From NCBI GenBank assembly GCA_948517135.1, contig CAORJJ010000090.1, forward strand, positions 1 to 7,288: DNA of 7,288 nucleotides, given 5' to 3'. This document shows positions 1 to 4,611 of this stretch, piece by piece. The translations under genes were made by a program, and so were the position numbers. A model generated the notes under the pieces. That model did no database searches, was not told the origin of the DNA, and worked only from the letters and a program-made list of their open reading frames with translations. Each line of letters opens with the position of its first letter. Within the stretch, counting starts at the first letter, position 1. Source of the stretch: an uncultured Clostridia bacterium (lineage in GTDB: Bacteria > Bacillota > Clostridia > TANB77 > CAG-508).

Positions 1-12
1 GGTATAATATAT

Positions 13-252
13 ATGAATACTGAGGAAGTTTTTGAAAAAATAAAAGAAATTATTGTTGAACAACTTGGTGTAGCTGAAACTTCAGTAACAATGGAAGCAT
101 CTTTTATAGATGATTTAGGAGCTGATTCTTTAGATATAGTTGAATTAGTTATGGCATTAGAAGAAGAATTTGATATTGAAATCCCAGATGCTGATGCTGA
201 AAAAGTTGTTACTGTTGGAGATGTAGTAGAATATATCAAAGAAAATGTTTAA
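13..252 (+). CDS. acpP: Acyl carrier protein (ACP)
   Basis: This 79-residue acidic protein carries growing fatty acyl chains on a phosphopantetheine arm during type II fatty acid synthesis in the cytosol. The sequence shows the hallmark GADSLD motif at residues 36-41. Ser39 is the site where holo-ACP synthase attaches the arm. The DSL serine is followed by the usual acidic helix (ELVMALEEEFDIEIPD, residues 44-59). Length and charge match housekeeping ACPs. The gene is complete, but only 12 bases precede the ATG, so its ribosome binding site is not fully visible; the GG at the window edge could be the end of a GGAGG. A strong terminator follows directly and separates it from rnc. acpP beside rnc is a common arrangement in Bacillota and supports the housekeeping copy over an ACP of a biosynthetic cluster. 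Confidence 0.97.
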   Translation: MNTEEVFEKIKEIIVEQLGVAETSVTMEASFIDDLGADSLDIVELVMALEEEFDIEIPDADAEKVVTVGDVVEYIKENV

Positions 253-269
253 TAATTAAAATAATATTT

Positions 270-301
270 AAGAAAGGCAATTTTCTTGCCTTTCTTTTTT
301 T
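270..301 (+). terminator. Intrinsic terminator of acpP
   Basis: A perfect 11-base-pair stem, AAGAAAGGCAA (270-280) with TTGCCTTTCTT (286-296), closes a 5-base loop TTTTC and runs into a T tract ending at 301. It begins 17 bases after the acpP stop codon. It is the clearest rho-independent terminator in the window and implies that rnc relies mainly on its own promoter. Confidence 0.93.
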
Positions 302-319
302 AACATAAAAATTTGTATC

Positions 320-348
320 TTGTAAATAATAATAAATAATGGTAAAAT
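320..348 (+). promoter_or_regulatory. Probable sigma-A promoter of the rnc operon
   Basis: A TTGTAA -35 box (320-325) and a TAAAAT -10 box (343-348) are separated by exactly 17 bases. TGG at 340-342 adds an extended -10 element (TGn). It lies just after the acpP terminator and would start transcription near 355, leaving a short leader before the rnc ribosome binding site. The call rests on consensus match and position only. Confidence 0.7.
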
Positions 349-375
349 ATTTAAGTATATTAAGGAGGTGAAAAA

Positions 376-1080
376 GTGGAAACTAATTTAGAAATATTAG
401 AAAAAGAAATCGGATATACTTTTAAAGATAAAAAATTATTAAGAACAGCATTAACTCATACTTCATATGCATATGAAAATAAGGTAAAAAGTTATGAGAG
501 ATTAGAATATTTAGGAGATAGTATATTAGAATTCATAAGTAGCAAATACTTATTTGAAAATTATGAGAGATTATCTGAAGGAGAGATGACTAAAGTTAGA
601 GCTTATAGTGTATGTGAAGATAGTTTATTTCAAATTGCTTTGAAGCATAATTTTAGTGATTTCTTATATCTAGGAAAAAGTGAAAGAACTTCTAAAGATA
701 ATAAAAAAGCAATCTTAGCAGATACAGTAGAGGCAGTAATTGCAGCAATATATTTAGATTCTAAAGATATTAATATTGTTCAAAAGTTTATTCTAGATAA
801 TATAAAAGATTTTGTCGAATTTGGAAGCAATAATGTAGGTATTAAGGATTACAAAACTGTACTTCAAGAAATGCTACAAGTTCATGGAGAAGTATTAATA
901 CAATATAGTATTATAAAGGAAGAAGGGCCAGATCATAATAAATCTTTTACAGCAGAAGTAAAGTGTGATGGAAAGAGTTTGGCAATTGGTTCAGGAAGAA
1001 GTAAAAAAGCAGCAGAAACAGAAGCAGCAAGAAAAGCAATAGATTTATTAAAAAATGGAGGTATAGAAAGTGAAAAGTAA
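376..1080 (+). CDS. rnc: Ribonuclease III
   Basis: RNase III cuts double-stranded RNA in the cytoplasm, processing rRNA precursors and structured mRNAs. The 234-residue protein has the expected two domains. The catalytic RIII domain (about 1-150) carries the family signature ERLEYLGDSIL at 41-51, with acidic residues Glu41, Glu44 and Asp48. The second metal-binding pair is Asp116 and Glu119 in ILADTVEA. A double-stranded-RNA-binding domain (about 157-225) ends in the typical GRSKKAAETEAARKA stretch. All catalytic residues are present. The start is GTG, chosen because AAGGAGGTGA (362-371) is a near-perfect match to the 16S rRNA 3' end, 7 bases before it. Its 3' end overlaps the downstream radical SAM gene by 11 bases, so the two are probably co-translated. 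In many Bacillota rnc is followed by smc; here it is followed by an Elp3-like gene. Confidence 0.97.
   Translation: METNLEILEKEIGYTFKDKKLLRTALTHTSYAYENKVKSYERLEYLGDSILEFISSKYLFENYERLSEGEMTKVRAYSVCEDSLFQIALKHNFSDFLYLGKSERTSKDNKKAILADTVEAVIAAIYLDSKDINIVQKFILDNIKDFVEFGSNNVGIKDYKTVLQEMLQVHGEVLIQYSIIKEEGPDHNKSFTAEVKCDGKSLAIGSGRSKKAAETEAARKAIDLLKNGGIESEK
1057..1061 (+). promoter_or_regulatory. Ribosome binding site fixing the GTG start of the radical SAM gene
   Basis: GGAGG sits inside the last codons of rnc, 8 bases before the GTG at 1070. It supports that GTG as the real start and therefore the 11-base overlap with rnc. Confidence 0.75.
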
Positions 1081-2158
1081 AAAACAATATATTATACCAA
1101 TATTTGTTCCTCATTTAGGATGTCCTAATGATTGTACATTTTGTAATCAAAGGAAAATTAGTGGACAGTTAAAAAATGTAACTGAAAATGATGTTAGAGA
1201 TACAATTGAGTTTTATCTTAAAAATTTCAAGGAAAAAAAATCGTATATTGAAGTTGCATTTTATGGAGGAAGCTTTACTGGAATAGATGTTGATATTCAA
1301 GAAAAATTACTTCAAACTGCATATGAGTATATAAAAAATAAATCTATTGATGGTATAAGAATATCAACAAGACCAGATTATATTAGTAAACCAATATTAA
1401 AAAGATTGAAAAAATATAAAGTTAAAACAATAGAACTTGGAGTGCAATCAACAAATGATTATGTTTTAAAATCATGTAAAAGAGGTCATACATATCAAGA
1501 TGTAGTAACTGCATCTAAATTAATTAGAAGATTTGGATTTAACTTGGGTCATCAAATGATGGTTGGATTACCAGAAAGCTCAGAACAGGATGATTTTAAA
1601 ACTGCAAATGATTTAATTAAATTAAAACCTAAAATGATTAGAATTTATCCAGTACTTGTTATAAAAGACACAGAATTAGAAGAAGAATATAGAAATGGAA
1701 ATTATGAACCATTAACAGTAAATCAAGCAGTAGAAAGATGTAAAGAATTATGCTATTTATTTGGTAAAAAGAAGATTGATATAATTCGTATTGGTTTGCA
1801 AAATACAGATACAATTTGTTCACCAACAAATAATGGAAGTGAAGTTGTTGCAGGTCCATATCATGAAACATTTAGGCAATTAGTAGAATCTTCAATATAT
1901 TATGATTCAATTGTAGAAAAGATAAAGAAGATAAATACTAAAGCAAAAGAAATTACTATAACAGTGAATCCACAAAATGTTAATAATGCGGTAGGATATA
2001 AAAGAGAAAATATTAATAAGATAAAAGAAATGTATGATTTAGATGTTGAAGTAAGACAAGATATAAAACAACCATTAGAAAAGATAGATATTGAAGTTTC
2101 TAAGAAATATAAAGATTTTATTGATGATAAGGAAACTGTTACTTCTAAAAGAAAATAA
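1070..2158 (+). CDS. Elp3-like radical SAM protein lacking the acetyltransferase domain
   Basis: This 362-residue protein is a radical S-adenosylmethionine enzyme. The [4Fe-4S]-binding motif CPNDCTFC (Cys18, Cys22, Cys25; CX3CX2C) sits close to the N-terminus. It is followed by YGGSFTG (65-71, the usual SAM-contacting GGS element), STRPDYI (99-105), ELGVQS (122-127), RGHT (138-141), HQMMVGLP (161-168) and RIYPVLVIKDTELE (191-204). This order matches the Elp3-like branch of the superfamily and its dedicated C-terminal extension. Full Elp3 proteins are much longer and end in a GNAT acetyltransferase domain, which is absent here. Such short homologues next to rnc are familiar in Clostridia and are often labelled only radical SAM protein. 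Elp3 modifies wobble uridine in tRNA, so an RNA-modifying role is a reasonable inference, but the substrate is unknown. The GTG start is supported by GGAGG 8 bases upstream, and the gene overlaps rnc. Confidence 0.88.
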   Translation: MKSKKQYIIPIFVPHLGCPNDCTFCNQRKISGQLKNVTENDVRDTIEFYLKNFKEKKSYIEVAFYGGSFTGIDVDIQEKLLQTAYEYIKNKSIDGIRISTRPDYISKPILKRLKKYKVKTIELGVQSTNDYVLKSCKRGHTYQDVVTASKLIRRFGFNLGHQMMVGLPESSEQDDFKTANDLIKLKPKMIRIYPVLVIKDTELEEEYRNGNYEPLTVNQAVERCKELCYLFGKKKIDIIRIGLQNTDTICSPTNNGSEVVAGPYHETFRQLVESSIYYDSIVEKIKKINTKAKEITITVNPQNVNNAVGYKRENINKIKEMYDLDVEVRQDIKQPLEKIDIEVSKKYKDFIDDKETVTSKRK

Positions 2159-2159
2159 T

Positions 2160-3035
2160 ATGAATAAAAATATTGAAAACACTGATACTATTTGTATGAG
2201 TGTTTTTGTATTTTTTTATGAATTAATTTTAATAGTTATAGGATGTTTATTAGCGGCATTTGGAACAGCAGAGTTTTTGCTTCCAAATCAATTATCTAGT
2301 GGTGGATTTGCAGGTATTGCAACGATTATATATTATTTATTTAAAGTTCAAATGGGAACAACTATATTAATTTTAAATATACCACTATTCATAATGGGAT
2401 ATTTTAAACTTGGAAAAGGATTTATTGTAAAAACAATTATTGCAACAATTTTATATTCGAAATTCATTGATGTATTTGAAAATTTTAGTGTATTTACAAA
2501 TGATAGATTATTGTCATGTTTATATGGGGGAATATTAATTGGTATAGGACTTGCACTTGTTTTAAAAGCAAATGCATCAACAGGAGGAACAGATTTAATA
2601 GCATATATTATTCAAGAGTATAAGAATGATATAAAAATGAGTAATATTATTATGGTTGTAGATATATTGGTTGTTTTTGCTAATATAATAACATTTAGAG
2701 AAATTGAAATAGGATTATATTCAGCTATTGCTATATTTATTGTTGGTAAGATGTTAGATATTGTTTTTGAAGGAATAAATTTTTCGAAGCTAATTTATAT
2801 AATTTCAGATAAATCAGAAGAAATAATTGAAAATATTAATTTAGAAGCCAATAAAGGTGCAACAGCACTTTATGGTCAAGGAAGTTTTAGCAAGCAAAAT
2901 AAAATGATAATAATGTGTGTAACAAAAAGAAGAGGAGTAGAAAAAATAAAAAGAATAACTAAAAAAATTGATTCTAAATCTTTTATAATAATTACTGATG
3001 CAAGAGAAGTATATGGGTTAGGTTTTAAAAACTGA
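2160..3035 (+). CDS. YitT family membrane protein (DUF161/DUF2179)
   Basis: This 291-residue integral membrane protein belongs to the YitT family, whose transport or other function is not firmly known. The hydrophobic N-terminal part (about 20-205) has several membrane segments, near 20-41, 50-80, 88-105, 120-137, 163-178 and 185-203. It carries the family motifs PNQLSSGGFAG (42-52) and ASTGGTD (139-145). The soluble C-terminal DUF2179 domain (about 210-290) contains GATALYGQGSF (233-243) and ends in ITDAREVYGLGF. I chose the ATG at 2160, one base after the radical SAM stop (TAATATG), which suits translational coupling. There is no clear ribosome binding site. The open frame continues upstream to a TTG at 2091 inside the preceding gene, but that has no ribosome binding site and adds a charged leader. 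ATG 2196 is another in-frame candidate. The gene ends in TGA followed at once by TAA. A terminator-like hairpin lies in its first codons. Confidence 0.88.
   Translation: MNKNIENTDTICMSVFVFFYELILIVIGCLLAAFGTAEFLLPNQLSSGGFAGIATIIYYLFKVQMGTTILILNIPLFIMGYFKLGKGFIVKTIIATILYSKFIDVFENFSVFTNDRLLSCLYGGILIGIGLALVLKANASTGGTDLIAYIIQEYKNDIKMSNIIMVVDILVVFANIITFREIEIGLYSAIAIFIVGKMLDIVFEGINFSKLIYIISDKSEEIIENINLEANKGATALYGQGSFSKQNKMIIMCVTKRRGVEKIKRITKKIDSKSFIIITDAREVYGLGFKN
2176..2217 (+). terminator. Terminator-like hairpin inside the start of yitT
   Basis: AAAACACT (2176-2183) pairs perfectly with AGTGTTTT (2199-2206). After one G-G mismatch the stem continues with ATAC (2185-2188) and GTAT (2194-2197) around a TATTT loop, giving 12 base pairs. 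The 3' side runs into TTGTA and then seven T (2211-2217). In form this is an intrinsic terminator, yet it lies within codons 6-20 of the yitT reading frame. It could be the old end of the rnc operon, an attenuator controlled by translating ribosomes, or a chance fold in AT-rich DNA. The stem is mostly A-T pairs, so it would be weaker than the one after acpP. Confidence 0.4.
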
Positions 3036-3040
3036 TAAAT

Positions 3041-3253
3041 TTAATTATAGGATTTTTTTTCATCTGTATTACCAACCATATAATCAATACTAGTATTGTA
3101 TTCTTTAGCAAGTTTTATTAAAATTTTTAATGGAATTGATCTTTTTGAAGATTCATAAAGAGAATAAAGTTCACGAGATATTTCTAATTTTTTAGAAATA
3201 TCTTCTTGTGTTAAATTATGTTCAATTCTTAATTCCTTAATTCTATTATACAT
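3041..3253 (-). CDS. Small XRE-family helix-turn-helix regulator (A)
   Basis: This 70-residue protein is essentially a single Cro/C1-type HTH DNA-binding domain without a sensor or multimerisation domain. The visible pattern is RIKELRIEHNLTQEDISKKL (4-23), then the recognition helix around SRELYSLYES (26-35), then KRSIPLKILIKLAKEYNTSI (37-56) and DYMVGNTD (57-64). The last stretch is typical of short XRE repressors in Bacillota. It is 36/70 identical by ungapped eye alignment to the neighbour encoded at 3327-3560, so the two are paralogues. The frame opens at TTG 3259, but I chose ATG 3253. GGAGG on the minus strand (3266-3262) is 8 bases from that ATG and only 2 bases from the TTG. A perfect inverted repeat overlapping its promoter suggests autorepression. 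Its stop lies 5 bases from the stop of convergent yitT. Confidence 0.85.
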   Translation of the reverse strand: MYNRIKELRIEHNLTQEDISKKLEISRELYSLYESSKRSIPLKILIKLAKEYNTSIDYMVGNTDEKKSYN

Positions 3254-3261
3254 ATACAAAT

Positions 3262-3266
3262 CCTCC
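3262..3266 (-). promoter_or_regulatory. Ribosome binding site of XRE regulator A
   Basis: GGAGG on the minus strand, within GGGGAGG, lies 8 bases before ATG 3253. It decides the start against the in-frame TTG at 3259, which would be only 2 bases away. Confidence 0.75.
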
Positions 3267-3268
3267 CC

Positions 3269-3295
3269 AAAACTATATACAAATTATATAGTTTT
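3269..3295. promoter_or_regulatory. Perfect inverted repeat, probable operator of XRE regulator A
   Basis: AAAACTATAT (3269-3278) and ATATAGTTTT (3286-3295) form perfect 10-base arms around a 7-base centre ACAAATT. The repeat covers the -10 box and expected transcription start of the minus-strand promoter for regulator A. That is the classic position for a repressor operator. No T tract follows, so a terminator is less likely. Which protein binds is inferred. Confidence 0.6.
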
Positions 3296-3311
3296 TTGAA
3301 AGATTTTGCAA
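3283..3311 (-). promoter_or_regulatory. Promoter of XRE regulator A
   Basis: Read on the minus strand, TTGCAA (3311-3306) and a consensus TATAAT (3288-3283) are separated by 17 bases. This is the best sigma-A match in the window. It lies entirely in the gap between the two regulator genes, so regulator A can be transcribed independently of regulator B. The -10 box sits inside the inverted repeat 3269-3295. Confidence 0.75.
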
Positions 3312-3326
3312 TTAGGTATTTCGACA

Positions 3327-3560
3327 TTATTCTTTTTTCTTTGATTCTGGATATCTTTTTGAAACATCAGTTAATTCAACAAGATAATCGATACTTGTAT
3401 TATAAAATTCAGCTAAGATCTTTAATAAATCAACTGGAATATCTCTTTTTCCAGTTTCATATAAGCTATATTGTGGTCTAGTAATTTTCAATAATTTAGA
3501 AACTTTTTCTTGAGATAAATCATTATCTTCTCTTAAATCTTTTAAACGTCTTAAATGCAT
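3327..3560 (-). CDS. Small XRE-family helix-turn-helix regulator (B)
   Basis: This 77-residue protein is a single Cro/C1-type HTH domain and a paralogue of regulator A. It shows RRLKDLREDNDLSQEKVSKL (4-23), a recognition region TRPQYSLYETGKRDIP (27-42), and the conserved AEFYNTSIDYLVELTD (50-65). A short lysine-rich tail (SKKKE, 73-77) follows. YSLYE and YNTSIDY are shared exactly with A, while residues flanking YSLYE in the recognition helix differ (SREL versus TRPQ), so the two may read related but distinct operators. The ATG start is supported by GGGAG (3571-3567) 6 bases upstream. It is transcribed away from ogg and towards regulator A. Overlapping palindromes in its promoter region point to autoregulation, possibly affecting ogg too. 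No partner toxin, protease or phage gene is adjacent, so the regulated process cannot be stated. Confidence 0.87.
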   Translation of the reverse strand: MHLRRLKDLREDNDLSQEKVSKLLKITRPQYSLYETGKRDIPVDLLKILAEFYNTSIDYLVELTDVSKRYPESKKKE

Positions 3561-3596
3561 ATTTTTCTCCCTATTAAAGAATTATTATTTAAAAAT

Positions 3597-3605
3597 ATTC
3601 TATCA
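3597..3605 (-). promoter_or_regulatory. Possible extended -10 promoter of XRE regulator B
   Basis: On the minus strand TGaTAGAAT (3605-3597) fits an extended -10 element, with transcription starting about 30 bases before the ATG. No good -35 box stands at the usual distance. The element lies in and beside the left arm of the perfect palindrome 3600-3629, so a bound repressor would block it. Confidence 0.4.
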
Positions 3606-3629
3606 TGTATACAAACAAATACATGATAG
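3600..3629. promoter_or_regulatory. Perfect inverted repeat upstream of XRE regulator B, probable operator
   Basis: CTATCATGTAT (3600-3610) and ATACATGATAG (3619-3629) form perfect 11-base arms around ACAAACAA. Like the repeat before regulator A, it begins with CTAT, ends with ATAG and has ATACAAA in the middle. This resemblance suggests related operators for the paralogous repressors. There is no strong T tract directly after either arm. Confidence 0.6.
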
Positions 3630-3648
3630 TTGTGTTTATTTGTATACA
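3606..3648. repeat. Imperfect long palindrome overlapping the operator, with two TGTATACA sites
   Basis: The stretch 3606-3623 is matched in inverted orientation by 3631-3648, with 16 of 18 positions pairing, around TGATAGT. Both outer ends contain the 8-base palindrome TGTATACA (3606-3613 and 3641-3648), exactly 35 bases apart. It shares its left part with the perfect repeat 3600-3629, so the two structures are mutually exclusive if extruded or folded. It may represent two operator half-sites on about the same face of the helix. Confidence 0.5.
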
Positions 3649-3671
3649 ATAATACTTGGTTTAAAATTCTA

Positions 3672-3700
3672 TTGATTATTTCTCTAAAGTGTAATAAAAT
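3672..3700 (+). promoter_or_regulatory. Probable promoter of the ogg operon
   Basis: TTGATT (3672-3677) and TAAAAT (3695-3700) are separated by 17 bases, giving a start near 3707 and a short leader before ATG 3733. The palindromes at 3600-3648 lie just upstream of the -35 box, so proteins bound there could also influence this promoter. Confidence 0.6.
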
Positions 3701-3732
3701 ACAAGAGATAGATTAGAACATTTGAAAGGTTA

Positions 3733-4602
3733 ATGAAATTGGAAAAGTATATTTTAGAAAATCAAGAATCATTTAAAATGGAAGATATATTTGATTGTGG
3801 ACAATGTTTTAGATGGAATAAACAAGAAGATGAAAGTTATATCGGTGTAATAAAAGATGCAGTAATAAGAGTAGAGCAAAAGGATAATAAAATAGTATTT
3901 TATGGAGAGTCAGAGTGTGATTTTAAAAGTATTATTAATTATTATTTCGATTTAGAAACTAATTATTCAGAGTACAAAAATAAACTGTCTGAGATAGATG
4001 AATATTTATATCAAAGTATTAACTTTGGTAATGGAATTAGAATTCTTAAACAAGATTTATGGGAATGTATTATATCATTTATAATTTCTGCTAATAACAA
4101 TATTCCAAGAATTAAAAAGATTATTGAGAGATTATCAAAAACATATGGAGAAAAAATATTGTTTGATGGAAGAGAATATTATAAATTTCCTACACCAGAA
4201 GCTTTAGGTAGAGCATCTGTTCAAGATTTAAGAGACTTGGGAGTTGGTTTTAGAGATAAAAGAATTTATAATACAACCAAAATGATTTTAGAAAAACAGG
4301 TTGATTTAGAAAAAATTAAACAATTAGAAAATACACATTTAATGCGAGATGAATTATTAAAGCTTGATGGAGTAGGTCCTAAAGTTGCAGATTGTATATT
4401 ATTATTTGCATTAAAAAGATTAGATGTATTTCCAATTGATGTATGGGTAAGAAGAGTAATGAATGATTTATATATTCATAAAGAGGATGAAGAAAAAGTT
4501 AACAAAAAAGAATTACAAAAACTTGCTGATGAGAAATTTGGAGAATTATCAGGACTTGCTCAACAATATTTATTTTACTGGAAAAGAGAAACTAGTGCTT
4601 AG
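3733..4602 (+). CDS. ogg: 8-oxoguanine DNA glycosylase (OGG1-type, HhH-GPD)
   Basis: This 289-residue protein removes oxidised guanine from DNA in base-excision repair and probably nicks the strand as a bifunctional lyase. The N-terminal OGG domain carries FDCGQCFRW (20-28), the typical opening of OGG1 proteins. The HhH-GPD core contains the helix ISANNNIPRI (118-127) and the helix-hairpin-helix LDGVGPKVADC (211-221). Lys217 is the Schiff-base lysine and Asp236 in FPIDVWVRR is the catalytic aspartate; both are in the positions known from human OGG1 (Lys249, Asp268). The protein is complete. ATG 3733 follows AAAGG at a short spacing of 3 bases. TTG 3739 would be better spaced but is less likely. 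It is first in a tight operon with a transglutaminase-like gene and addB. OGG1-type enzymes are found in a minority of bacteria, including clostridia. Confidence 0.93.
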   Translation: MKLEKYILENQESFKMEDIFDCGQCFRWNKQEDESYIGVIKDAVIRVEQKDNKIVFYGESECDFKSIINYYFDLETNYSEYKNKLSEIDEYLYQSINFGNGIRILKQDLWECIISFIISANNNIPRIKKIIERLSKTYGEKILFDGREYYKFPTPEALGRASVQDLRDLGVGFRDKRIYNTTKMILEKQVDLEKIKQLENTHLMRDELLKLDGVGPKVADCILLFALKRLDVFPIDVWVRRVMNDLYIHKEDEEKVNKKELQKLADEKFGELSGLAQQYLFYWKRETSA

Positions 4603-4605
4603 GAG
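4601..4605 (+). promoter_or_regulatory. Ribosome binding site overlapping the ogg stop codon
   Basis: AGGAG begins within the TAG stop of ogg and lies 6 bases before ATG 4612. The arrangement indicates translational coupling between ogg and the transglutaminase-like gene and fixes the latter's start. Confidence 0.7.
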
Positions 4606-4611
4606 AAAAGT

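Noticed and set aside
3..8. TATAAT directly before acpP, suggesting a -10 box and a leaderless transcript.
   Set aside because: It is only 4 bases from the ATG, and the upstream sequence is missing. The GG at the window edge more likely ends a ribosome binding site such as GGAGG.
492..573. A 13-base direct repeat, TTATGAGAGATTA, at 492-504 and 561-573 inside rnc.
   Set aside because: Both copies encode Tyr-Glu-Arg-Leu in frame, and the first is part of the conserved catalytic signature. Chance within coding sequence explains it.
1659..1871. A minus-strand open frame of 70 codons opposite the radical SAM gene.
   Set aside because: It is a shadow of a well-supported gene, with low-complexity Leu/Tyr/Phe content and no ribosome binding site or homology I recognise.
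1801..2195. The peptide NTDTIC occurs in both the radical SAM protein (encoded near 1801-1819) and the N-terminus of the YitT protein (encoded near 2178-2195), with similar DNA.
   Set aside because: The match is six residues only, the contexts are unrelated, and three base differences lie in 18. With this biased composition coincidence is plausible.
3024..3060. A possible bidirectional terminator between yitT and regulator A.
   Set aside because: A-runs and a T8 tract are present, but no stem longer than about four pairs could be built.
3296..3481. A plus-strand open frame of 61 codons opposite XRE regulator B.
   Set aside because: The opposite strand encodes a clear HTH protein with a ribosome binding site. 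This frame is an AT-rich shadow.
3041..3648. The XRE pair as a prophage immunity region or a toxin-antitoxin module.
   Set aside because: No integrase, excisionase, phage gene, toxin or metalloprotease partner is present in the window, and the flanking genes are housekeeping.
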